A DNA stretch of 64,000 bases from Streptomyces sp. CB01201. Its GTDB lineage: Bacteria; Actinomycetota; Actinomycetes; Streptomycetales; Streptomycetaceae. The stretch is taken from assembly GCF_002803085.1 (NCBI RefSeq), contig NZ_NNBJ01000009.1, positions 124,001-188,000 of the forward strand, in the 5' to 3' direction. The notes under the pieces are model-generated. The model saw nothing but the letters and a program-made list of their open reading frames with translations, was not told the origin of the DNA and ran no database searches. Below are positions 32,794 through 40,682 of the stretch, one piece after another. Made by a program: the position numbers and the translations under genes. The stretch's first letter is position 1, and each line of letters begins with the position of its first letter.

Positions 32794-35700
32794 TCAGAAC
32801 GTGTACTTGGCGCTCGCCGAGCACTTGCCGCTGCTGCCGCCGGTGCCCACGCCCTCCGAGCCGTCCGTGGCGACGGAGAGCTCCGCGGGGCCGAACCCGC
32901 AGGCCACCTCGCCGGTCAGGCCGGTGTCCGCACTGCCCGACGCGAGACTGGCGTCGGCGCTCACGCCGGGCGTTCCGCCGCCCACCGAGAGGTAGGGGTG
33001 AACACTGCCGTCCTCGTTGATGCTGACTCCGCCGCCCAGGCACAGCAGGTCGCAGGCCTCGATGCCGAGGTCCAGGGAGAGCAGCCCGCGCGGGTCGATG
33101 CGGTTGACGGGGTCGCCCTCGGCGTAGAGGTAGGGGTTCTTCTCCTGGCCGGAGGGGTCGGGCTGGGTGAAGCGGCCGGTGTTGGGGTCGTAGTAGCGGG
33201 CGCCGAGGTGGTAGAGGCCGGTGGGGTCCTGGTGGCCGCCGGCGAACCGGTAGGGCTGCGGGACGGCCTGGGTGGTGGTGCGGGCGACACCGCGGGGGCT
33301 GTAGGTGTAGGTGTTGGCCTTGGTGCCGCTCTCGTCGGCGAGGCCGATCACCGAACCGAGTGCGTCGGTCAGGTAGTAGTAGGCCTTGCCCCCGGTGGTC
33401 ATGGAGTTCAGGGTGCCCCCGGGCTCACGGTTGAATCCGGTGTCGACACCGGCGGTGGTTTCCGCGGAGAGGCCCAACGGGCCGTTGTGGAAGGTGGTTT
33501 GGCCGAGCTTGGTGCGTTCGGACTGGTCGGTCGAGGCGTACTGGCCGGCATAGGTGGTGCCGCCCACGGCGAGGGAGGTCAGCTGGGAGTAGTCGGACCA
33601 CTTCTCGGCGGTGCGGGTGCCTTCGGGGGTGGAGGCGCCGGCGGTCTCGTTGCCGGCCTTGTCGTAGGACCAGTTGGCGGTGGAGCCGTTCTTGCCGGTG
33701 ATCTGCTGCGCGTCGTTCACCGTGTAGGTGGTGCCGCGGGGGCAGCCGGGGTCGACGCCCTGGGAGGTGAGGTTGCCGGCGAGGTCGTAGCAGTACTGCC
33801 AGGAGGAGTTGAGGGTGCTGCCCTTCTCCTCCTTGGCGTAGGAGAAGCGGCCCGCGACGTCGTAGGTGTACGACGTCTTCAGCCCGGCCAGCACATCCGT
33901 GGCGGTGCGGATCTTCGTGCCGTCGCTCGCGCCGCCGGTCCCGTAGCCGTAGGTGTAGGTGAGGTTGGTGAGGGTGCCCTTGGGCGAGGTGGTCTTGATG
34001 GTGGTGGGGCGGCCGGATTTGTCCACGTCCACGCTCTGGACCGTGTTGCCCGGGTAGGTGGTGCTGGTGCGGGTGTCGTTGTTGTTGTACCCGTACACGG
34101 TTTTGCGGCCCGACTGGTCCTTCAGCTCGGTCAGCCGGTTGGCCTTGTCCCAGGTGTAGTCGAGCACGCCCGACGGGTCGGTGTAGGTGTCGACGTTGCC
34201 GTTGGCCGTGTAGGCCAGGACCGTCTGCGAACCGTCCTGGAGGGTGCGGATCGTCTCGCGGGACAGCGGGTCGAACTGGTAGGTCTGGGTGCCGGTCCGG
34301 TCCGTGCGCGAGGTCAGGTTGCCGTCACCGTCGTAGACGTACGCGACGGAGTCGTAGCTGCCGGTGTCGACCTTGGTGACCCGGTCCCGGTTGTCGTAGG
34401 TGTAGAGCGTGGTGACGCCGCGGCCGTCCTTGGAGTCGGTGACCCGTCCCAGCACGTCGTAGTGGTAGGTCACCTTGCCGATCTGGGTGGGCGGTGTCAC
34501 CGAGTCCAGGTTGCCCCGGGTGTCGTAGTGGAACGACGTCACCGAGTTCTGCGTGCCGCTCAACTTCGTTGTGGCCTTGCACCGTTGACCCTGAAAGCCG
34601 CCGCAGGTAGCGGTCGCCGGGTTGTAGTCGATGGTGGCCGAGCCGCCGCCGGTGCCGCTCTGCGCCACCGAGACCGTGTTCCCCGCCGTGTCGTACCCGT
34701 AGTCCGTCTTGTCGCCGTCGGCAGAAGTGGCCGAGGCCGGCACGTCCCGGCCGGCCTTCGTCGACCAGCCCGCCACCGACGAGGTGGCACCCGTGGGCAG
34801 CTTCGCGGAGGTCGGATTGCCCCGGGTGTCCCAGCCGTAGGTGGTCACATTGCCGCTGCCGGTGCCCACTCCCATCGCATCGGTCGCGGTCTGCGTCAGA
34901 TGGGCCTTGTACGACTTCGAGCGCCCGTGGCCCAGCGCGTCGGTGACCTTGGTGACCTCGCCATCCGCGTTGTGCTCGTGCTTCGTCGCGTTCAGGAGCG
35001 GATCGGTGACCGTGGTGGTACCGGCGTCCGAGGGGTACGCGGCGTCGTAGGAGTAGGTGTACGTCGGGGCGTCGGTACCCGAACCCCCGAGTTCGGTGGA
35101 GCGGCGCATCGAGGTGACGCGGTCTTCCGAGTCGTAGGTGAACTCCGTCGTGCGGGACTCGGGCGTCGTCACCTTCGTCAGGCGTCCGTCCTCGTCGTAG
35201 CCGTACGACGTCGCCTTGCCCGCGGTGTCCCAGGACCGCACGAGATGACCCGCGGAGTCGATGTCGTACTTCACGCTCCGGCCGCTGTTGTCCGTGGCGG
35301 TCCACAGCGTGGCGCTCGACTTGACGAGATCGACGGTGCGCCCGGAGCGGTCCTCGGTGAGCTTGTAGCCGGCCATCCAGCCGTCGGCGTCCTTGTGCGC
35401 GGTGACCGAGATCGTGCCGTTGTTGCGGTCGGTGACCTTCGTCAGCTCACCTTGAGCGCTGTAGGTGTCCTTGGAGCCGGACTTGCGATCGGTGAGGGTG
35501 TAGGTGCCGTCGCTGTTCTTCTTGAGGTCCTTGCCGTAGCCGTCCGGCGTCTTGAGCGTGCCGTCGGCGTTCTTCGTGAAGCTGACCGTGGCCCCGGAGG
35601 AGTCGTACCAGATCACCTCGTTGGTGAACATCAGGTCCAGGTTGCGCTCGTACCCGGTCCACCACTGGGCGGAGACGCCTCCGAAGGGAGCGTCGAAGGA

Positions 35701-36195
35701 GTTGTAGGTCCGGGTGAGCTGGAGCGAGTCGCCGACACCGACGATGTCGAAGTCCGTGGCGGCCAGCATCATGTTGCCGGTCGAGTAGTCGATCCGCCCC
35801 ACCAGAGAGTCGGTGATGCGGAAGTCGGATATCTGGTGCCACGGCACATCACCCTGCCCTCTGGGCACGTACACCTTCACCGACGGCGCCACAGCGGCAC
35901 CCGGCTTCCGGCCTGCGAGACGGGACTTCTGCCCGGCCTCCCACTGGCGCCGTTCCGCGCTCGGTACCACCTTGCGCTGGTTCCGGGGCGGCTTGTTCTG
36001 GCCCACCTTCACCGCGGGCATCACCGCCCGGGCCTTGCCCTGCCCCCATACCGAGCCCTGCGCGGGAGCCGGTCCCGCGGCGAACGCTGGCAGAGCGGAC
36101 GCACCCAGACCCAGCACCACGACAGAGGCGATCAGAGAGTTTCTCGCCGTGAGACGCGCATGCCGATAGGGCATGCCGAACGTACGCGAACGCAC
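32794..36195 (-). CDS. Secreted RHS/YD-repeat protein
   Basis: A 1133-aa exported protein. Signal peptide to about residue 40, then a DUF6531-like N-terminal region (I-D-Y-S-T-G-N-M, L-T-R-T-Y-N-S), about 20 YD repeats (Y-x-Y-D-x-x-G-R/N-L type, residues about 190-940), and the RHS-associated core (Y-D-P-N-T-G-R-F-T-Q-P-D-P) ending at D-P-R-G near 1037. The last 96 residues are a Gly/Ser-rich variable tail with four cysteines, not a toxin domain I recognise. The repeats form a shell that encloses the tail. GTG start with GGGGGAA upstream. A 42-aa membrane protein follows in the same operon. Confidence 0.9.
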   Translation of the reverse strand: MRSRTFGMPYRHARLTARNSLIASVVVLGLGASALPAFAAGPAPAQGSVWGQGKARAVMPAVKVGQNKPPRNQRKVVPSAERRQWEAGQKSRLAGRKPGAAVAPSVKVYVPRGQGDVPWHQISDFRITDSLVGRIDYSTGNMMLAATDFDIVGVGDSLQLTRTYNSFDAPFGGVSAQWWTGYERNLDLMFTNEVIWYDSSGATVSFTKNADGTLKTPDGYGKDLKKNSDGTYTLTDRKSGSKDTYSAQGELTKVTDRNNGTISVTAHKDADGWMAGYKLTEDRSGRTVDLVKSSATLWTATDNSGRSVKYDIDSAGHLVRSWDTAGKATSYGYDEDGRLTKVTTPESRTTEFTYDSEDRVTSMRRSTELGGSGTDAPTYTYSYDAAYPSDAGTTTVTDPLLNATKHEHNADGEVTKVTDALGHGRSKSYKAHLTQTATDAMGVGTGSGNVTTYGWDTRGNPTSAKLPTGATSSVAGWSTKAGRDVPASATSADGDKTDYGYDTAGNTVSVAQSGTGGGSATIDYNPATATCGGFQGQRCKATTKLSGTQNSVTSFHYDTRGNLDSVTPPTQIGKVTYHYDVLGRVTDSKDGRGVTTLYTYDNRDRVTKVDTGSYDSVAYVYDGDGNLTSRTDRTGTQTYQFDPLSRETIRTLQDGSQTVLAYTANGNVDTYTDPSGVLDYTWDKANRLTELKDQSGRKTVYGYNNNDTRTSTTYPGNTVQSVDVDKSGRPTTIKTTSPKGTLTNLTYTYGYGTGGASDGTKIRTATDVLAGLKTSYTYDVAGRFSYAKEEKGSTLNSSWQYCYDLAGNLTSQGVDPGCPRGTTYTVNDAQQITGKNGSTANWSYDKAGNETAGASTPEGTRTAEKWSDYSQLTSLAVGGTTYAGQYASTDQSERTKLGQTTFHNGPLGLSAETTAGVDTGFNREPGGTLNSMTTGGKAYYYLTDALGSVIGLADESGTKANTYTYSPRGVARTTTQAVPQPYRFAGGHQDPTGLYHLGARYYDPNTGRFTQPDPSGQEKNPYLYAEGDPVNRIDPRGLLSLDLGIEACDLLCLGGGVSINEDGSVHPYLSVGGGTPGVSADASLASGSADTGLTGEVACGFGPAELSVATDGSEGVGTGGSSGKCSASAKYTF

Positions 36196-36713
36196 AGTCT
36201 TCCCCCCGTTAGGAAGTCAAAGCCCAGCAGCCCCAACGGCCACCGGAGGCACACACGTTCCCACAGGATCCACACAAGAACGCGGCCGCTTCCCCGAAAG
36301 CGGATCCGCATTCGCTCAGGAATCGGCCCCTCCCCTTCCTGGGAACCGCCGTCAGAGAAACGGACACCGGACGCCAATTCCTCACGGGTCGCGACCGCTT
36401 CCACCCCGCCCTTCACCACCCAGGCCAGTCACGTTGGCTGAAATGCATCCCTACCGGTCGGCACGCAAAACGCCAGGGCCGACAAGCCGCCTCCGCGCGC
36501 GGGCCGAGCCAATGCGGCGAGCGAGCCGGATGCGCGACACCCTCAACCTGTCCGGCCGACGATGCGATCCGCCGACGCCGGCGACCGCTCGCAAACATGG
36601 CCCAAAATGATTTAACGTTCAACCTAATCTGACGGCATGCTGTTCATGGCGTCGCCAACCGGCTCCCCGGCGATCGCCCCAACACCCCATCCGGACAACG
36701 GAGATGACTCGAC
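36196..36713. other. 518-bp intergenic region with a small palindromic site
   Basis: Holds the divergent promoters of the RHS and VOC genes. TTTAACGTTCAA at 36611-36622 is a near-palindrome (AACGTT core with TT/AA ends) about 90 bases upstream of the VOC gene and may be a MarR-type operator. Open frames here lack coding character. Confidence 0.5.
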
Positions 36714-37280
36714 ATGACGCAGACACAGACGCAGACCCGGCCCCAGGCGCAGGCCCAGGCCCTGCCCCTCCGGCTCCATCACCACGCCTGGATCACCGAC
36801 GACCAGGAAGCCAACCGGCGCTTCTACGAGGACGTGATCGGGCTTCCCCTGGTGGCCACGTGGACCGAGCGCGAGAAGATGGCAGGCGTGGAGCGCGCCT
36901 ACAGTCACGCCCTCTACGGCCTGGCCGACGGCAGCGCGCTCGCCTTCTTCCAGTTCGCCGACCCCCGGGACCAGGAGGAATTCAGGACCGGCATCAACAC
37001 AACTCCCCTGCGCCACATAGCCTTCAAGGTCGAGGCCGACACCCAGCAAGCCATCCGCGAGCGCATCGACGCGGCCGGCCTCCCGGAGGCGAACCCCCAC
37101 CTGATCGACCACGGCTTCTGCGTCTCGCTGTACATCACGGACCCCAACGGGCTGATCCTGGAGTTCGCCGTTGACCACCCCGACGTGGCGAGGATCGACG
37201 CCGAGCAGCGCGTCACCGCACACGCCGACCTCGCTCGCTGGCTCGCCGGTGACCACACCAGTAACAACCGCTGGCGCTGA
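36714..37280 (+). CDS. VOC (glyoxalase/dioxygenase) family protein
   Basis: A 188-aa protein. After a Q-T-Q-T-Q-T and Q-A-Q-A-Q-A leader it carries the two beta-alpha-beta-beta-beta units of the vicinal oxygen chelate fold. Likely metal ligands are the His of L-H-H-H-A-W (about 21-24), the His of P-L-R-H-I-A-F-K and the Glu of D-P-N-G-L-I-L-E-F. This resembles ring-cleavage dioxygenase or glyoxalase-like enzymes; substrate unknown. Monocistronic; a hairpin overlapping its stop codon ends transcription. Confidence 0.87.
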   Translation: MTQTQTQTRPQAQAQALPLRLHHHAWITDDQEANRRFYEDVIGLPLVATWTEREKMAGVERAYSHALYGLADGSALAFFQFADPRDQEEFRTGINTTPLRHIAFKVEADTQQAIRERIDAAGLPEANPHLIDHGFCVSLYITDPNGLILEFAVDHPDVARIDAEQRVTAHADLARWLAGDHTSNNRWR

Positions 37281-37303
37281 CAGTTCCAGCGGGAATTCAG
37301 CGC
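37274..37303. terminator. Bidirectional hairpin overlapping two stop codons
   Basis: GCGCTGA (37274-37280) and TCAGCGC (37297-37303) form a perfect 7-bp stem. The left arm includes the VOC stop and the right arm the stop of the convergent membrane-protein gene. Confidence 0.6.
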
Positions 37304-37923
37304 TGACGGACCGAGTGCGCCTGAGCTCGGATATGAGCCGGGTACCACTTCGTGAATTTGACGGCCAGGACAAGCAGGATCACGGGTATGACCCAGTTGA
37401 ACCAGTCCCCCATGCCCTCGGTGTGAAGGGCCACGAGGCCCAGGACCGCGGTGGCCACGAACACCGCGGTCCACACCGCTGTGATGATGCGGTTGGCCCG
37501 TCGGAAGCCCGGTGTGTTCCAGAACTCTCGTGGAGCGGACTCGCGCGCGTACTGCTCGGTGAACGGAACCGTCACCAGGGAAACCAGTGCGATCAAGGCC
37601 AGAACGCCGCTGGACAGTACCTGGGAATAGGTCTCCAGCCAGATGAGGTCGTGCCGGTCCAGGAAGCAACCGAGCAGGGCGATGACGCCGAAGAACAGAA
37701 TGCCGGCCGCGTCGAGCAGCTTGACCTTCCGGTGCTGGAAGTCGGGAAGACTGAACACGACGGCCGCGACGAAGGCGGCGAACGCGCCGAGCTTCCAGGT
37801 ACTGGGTCCCGCGATGACATCGAAGATGATCCACGGCGCGAAGCTCAGGACAACACCTCTGCCTCGCAGGGCGGACGGCAGTGTCCTGTCCGATGTATCC
37901 GAGCGTTCTCGCGTATCGGCCAT
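37297..37923 (-). CDS. Putative multi-pass membrane protein
   Basis: A 208-aa protein with about six hydrophobic segments (W-I-I-F-D-V-I-A, AFAAFVAAVVFSLPDF, ILFFGVIALLGCFL, LALIALVSLVTV, A-V-W-T-A-V-F-V-A-T-A-V, V-I-P-V-I-L-L-V-L-A-V). Loops are short; E-F-W-N-T-P-G-F-R-R-A-N lies between helices 4 and 5. I have seen similar unnamed integral membrane proteins in Streptomyces but cannot assign a function. Confidence 0.75.
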   Translation of the reverse strand: MADTRERSDTSDRTLPSALRGRGVVLSFAPWIIFDVIAGPSTWKLGAFAAFVAAVVFSLPDFQHRKVKLLDAAGILFFGVIALLGCFLDRHDLIWLETYSQVLSSGVLALIALVSLVTVPFTEQYARESAPREFWNTPGFRRANRIITAVWTAVFVATAVLGLVALHTEGMGDWFNWVIPVILLVLAVKFTKWYPAHIRAQAHSVRQR

Positions 37924-38172
37924 GGAGTGCTCCCAGAGCCAGAGATGCAGAGGCTCTTACCATGCTGCGGCTTTGCGCGCACCTACGCACCTTTTACCGA
38001 ACCACGTCCACTTGCACAGGCGGCCTGTTGCTCTTCGGATCCCTGCGCCGGGTTCCGACAATGCGCTGATCCTCCCTTTCGCCCGAACGAGGGACGCTAG
38101 CCGCGGTCAGAACGGGTAGCAGCGGGACATGAACGCGGCAGAGGTGTGGAGGCACCTTCTCCTGTGGAGGGG

Positions 38173-38559
38173 TCAGTGCAGCCGGATCAACAGGCGGGCC
38201 CAGATGAGGCCGTCCGGCAGAAGTATGACGGTGAGCGATGTGGCGATGCGTTCGACGATCATCCAGCCCCAGCCCGACGACATTCCCCATCCGAACGCTC
38301 CCGCATGCGCGTCGCGGCAGACGATCTGCATATCGAGTGCGCCTCGGTCGAGGGTGACCCGGCAGTCGGCGATCGCGGAGCTGAACTGCTGTGCGTGCGC
38401 GACGAGTTCGGAGGTGCACAGCAGTGCGTCGCACCAGACTTCTGCGCTGATGACAGAGCGGGAGTCCTCGATCGTCATCAGGCGTGCGGCACCCTCGCGG
38501 GCCTCCCGGGGACTCGACGGGACACCGCTCCAACCGTTCACGGTCCGTACCACGGACAT
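38173..38559 (-). CDS. RsbW-like ATP-binding protein with degenerate N-box
   Basis: A 128-aa HATPase_c-type protein of the anti-sigma-factor kinase family. The usual E-L-V-x-N-A box reads E-L-V-A-H-A, replacing the magnesium-binding Asn, and G-W-G-M-S-S-G-W-G-W-M-I-V occupies the G-box region, so kinase activity is doubtful. ATG at 38559 has GGAGGG seven bases upstream. It is divergent from a STAS gene, the usual partner for this family. Confidence 0.72.
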   Translation of the reverse strand: MSVVRTVNGWSGVPSSPREAREGAARLMTIEDSRSVISAEVWCDALLCTSELVAHAQQFSSAIADCRVTLDRGALDMQIVCRDAHAGAFGWGMSSGWGWMIVERIATSLTVILLPDGLIWARLLIRLH

Positions 38560-38707
38560 GGCGCCCTCCCCGGTGGGATGCTCACACTTTTCCGCTGCCC
38601 CGCCCACGGCCTCCGACGCCACCCACTAGCGCTCATCACACGAACGAGTGAACCCAGCTCTCTCCGCATCGCCGAACCGAAGGCACGACAGCACGAAGGC
38701 ACACCAG

Positions 38708-39088
38708 GTGACTACACCTCACAACATCCCGTTGGAGCCTCCTCATCCGTCGCGGGCGGCGCCAACACCATGCGTCAACCGACGCGTTCACGAAGACGGC
38801 TCGGCCGAGCTGACGGTCGTGGGAGAGATCGAGTGGACCACCACCGGCCCTCTCACCAGCGCGCTCCTCGATGGCGCCGACCACACGACCGTGACCCTGG
38901 ATCTGCGCGACCTGGTCTGGGCCGACTCCTCACTCCTCCACGTGCTCATGAATGCCCAGCGTCACCTGCGCCACCGCAACACCGCGCTCATCCTGCGCGG
39001 CCCGTTGCAACCCGTCCTCGAACGCCTCTTCACCATCACCGGCACGCACAGCTACTTCACCTTCCACAACGTCACGCCGGAAGACTGA
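38708..39088 (+). CDS. STAS domain protein (anti-anti-sigma factor)
   Basis: A 126-aa STAS protein: G-S-A-E-L-T-V-V-G-E-I-E-W, then LDLRDLVWADSSLLHVLM, where D-S-S is the phosphoacceptor serine loop. Members bind RsbW-like kinases in the unphosphorylated state and free a sigma factor. I used GTG at 38708 with GAAGG upstream; another GTG at 38648 is possible and would add 20 residues. Convergent with the next STAS gene. Confidence 0.83.
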   Translation: MTTPHNIPLEPPHPSRAAPTPCVNRRVHEDGSAELTVVGEIEWTTTGPLTSALLDGADHTTVTLDLRDLVWADSSLLHVLMNAQRHLRHRNTALILRGPLQPVLERLFTITGTHSYFTFHNVTPED

Positions 39089-39159
39089 GTCGCCGCGGAC
39101 GGGATGCGGCGCTCTCGACGAGCCGGCGCGGCCTGCCCGCACCGCAGCCGAGCGGAGGC

Positions 39160-39591
39160 TCAGGTCGTCGTGTCACGTCCTCCGGGGCGGCTCGACTGCC
39201 CGGTGTCCGCGATCGACGAGGCCGTCGTGCTGTTCGAGTGGAAGAAAGCAGTGCCGTCGGGAGGTGTGGACTCGAAATATTCCAGCGTCCCGGTGATGTC
39301 GAGAAGCCTGTCCAGATTCGGGGGACGGTCGTTCAGATGCAGGCGGGTCCCGGCTGCCGTGGTGTGCCGGTGGATCATCAGGAGGACGGACAGACCCATG
39401 GAGTCCACGGTCCCGATCTCCTGGAAGTGCAGGTGTACGTCCTTGAGGTCCGGGCGGGCGCCCAGTTGGGCGGTTACCTCGTCGAGGAGGACGTCGGCCG
39501 TCTGGTAGTCGAGATCTCCGATGATCTCTATGCGGACCGTGTTCTCGGCGTCGATGGTGACCAGGCGAAGGCCGGGAGGCAGGGTTGTCAT
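39160..39591 (-). CDS. STAS domain protein in operon with B12-binding protein
   Basis: A 143-aa STAS protein, with V-R-I-E-I-I-G-D-L-D-Y and a phosphorylation loop E-I-G-T-V-D-S-M-G-L-S-V-L. About 30 residues of Ser/Thr-rich tail follow the domain. Its ATG overlaps the stop of the B12-binding gene by four bases, and that gene in turn overlaps a SpoIIE phosphatase. The phosphatase is therefore likely to dephosphorylate this STAS protein. Confidence 0.85.
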   Translation of the reverse strand: MTTLPPGLRLVTIDAENTVRIEIIGDLDYQTADVLLDEVTAQLGARPDLKDVHLHFQEIGTVDSMGLSVLLMIHRHTTAAGTRLHLNDRPPNLDRLLDITGTLEYFESTPPDGTAFFHSNSTTASSIADTGQSSRPGGRDTTT

Positions 39592-40682
39592 GCGGGCGTT
39601 CCGTTGGCAGTGGAGTGGTCGGTGGTGAGGGCGTCGACGCCCCGCTGAAGGATGCGAACTGCCCGCGGGAAGTCCCTGAGTTCACGGGCGAGGAGGTTGA
39701 GGGCCGGCGGGAGGGACTGGGCGGGTACTCCTCGCGCGGTGAGGATGCGGGCCGTCCAGGTGATGAACCAGGAGAAGAGTGCTTCGTCGTCGAGGTAGAG
39801 GGCAGTGGCGAGGAACTCGACGATGTGCGCGAGGTCTTCCGCCGTGCGCTCCCGCTGCATGTCGTCGTAGGCGCGCATCGCGGGGAACTCGTCCGCCAGG
39901 GCACCGAACACCGCTCTCACAAGGCCGGCGCTGTTGCGCGCGACCATCGTGTATTCCTGGTCGGCCAGGTGCGGCAGGTCGTCCATCTGCTGGTGGTCGG
40001 CCCGAGGGCGCGGCAGCGGTCCTTCGGCGAGCCGGTCGGCAGCCCCGCGGGCGTCGGGCGCCCACGCCTGGGCGCCGAGCAGCCTGGCGTACTGGCCGTC
40101 GGGGCCGAACGCGGCTCCGCCGACCAGGACCGGAACTCCGACCGCCTGACAAGCCGTGATCGCCGCGTGTGCGGTGGGCAGCCGGGTCGCGATCGAGCTG
40201 GAGAGGGCCACCGCGTCGGCCTTCGTGGTGTGCAGGTGTGCGATGAGGTGCGGGGCGGGGACCTGGGCTCCCAGATAGTCGACCTGCCAGCCCCGCAGTT
40301 TCAGTACCTCGGCGACCAGGCGGGCGGGCAGCGCATGCCATTCGCCGTCCACGCACGCCACCGTGATGCGTCCCCGGCTGGGGGCGGTGCGCGCTGCCGG
40401 GTGCAGTGCGAGGGCTACGACGGCGCGTTCGTTGATGGAGGTCGCGGCGTGTTCCTGCGCGACGGTGATGCGGTTGGCGGCCCATTCCTCACCGACTCTG
40501 CCCTGGACCGCGGCGATGACGTCCAGCAGAACGGACTCCGGGTCGATGCCGCGGTCGAGGGCGTGCAGAACGATCTCGGTGGCCGAGTACTCGTCTCCGT
40601 CGGCCACGGCGCTCCACACTCGCTCCGCCAGTTCCGGCAGGTGAGCCCCGTCCGGCAGACGGGGCGGAGTGCTCGTGCTCAT
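39588..40682 (-). CDS. Cobalamin-binding sensor protein with CarH-type W-x9-E-H motif
   Basis: A 364-aa protein. Residues about 15-95 form the helical cap with W67-x9-E77-H78, the motif that in CarH-type photoreceptors covers the upper face of adenosylcobalamin. The Rossmann B12-binding domain follows (about 104-215): D-G-E-W-H116 replaces D-x-H-x-x-G, keeping the lower-ligand histidine but with Pro119 at the usual Gly, then D-Y-L-G, S-S-S and V-G-G-A. There is no MerR DNA-binding domain; the C-terminal 150 residues are helical and unrecognised. It overlaps the upstream SpoIIE gene and the downstream STAS gene by four bases each, so it probably senses light or B12 for a partner switch. Confidence 0.88.
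   Translation of the reverse strand: MSTSTPPRLPDGAHLPELAERVWSAVADGDEYSATEIVLHALDRGIDPESVLLDVIAAVQGRVGEEWAANRITVAQEHAATSINERAVVALALHPAARTAPSRGRITVACVDGEWHALPARLVAEVLKLRGWQVDYLGAQVPAPHLIAHLHTTKADAVALSSSIATRLPTAHAAITACQAVGVPVLVGGAAFGPDGQYARLLGAQAWAPDARGAADRLAEGPLPRPRADHQQMDDLPHLADQEYTMVARNSAGLVRAVFGALADEFPAMRAYDDMQRERTAEDLAHIVEFLATALYLDDEALFSWFITWTARILTARGVPAQSLPPALNLLARELRDFPRAVRILQRGVDALTTDHSTANGTPA

Noticed and set aside
32779..36441. Long plus-strand open frame (1220 codons) opposite the RHS gene
   Set aside because: Val/Gly/Arg-rich shadow of the YD repeats, no domain; the minus strand has signal peptide and RHS core.
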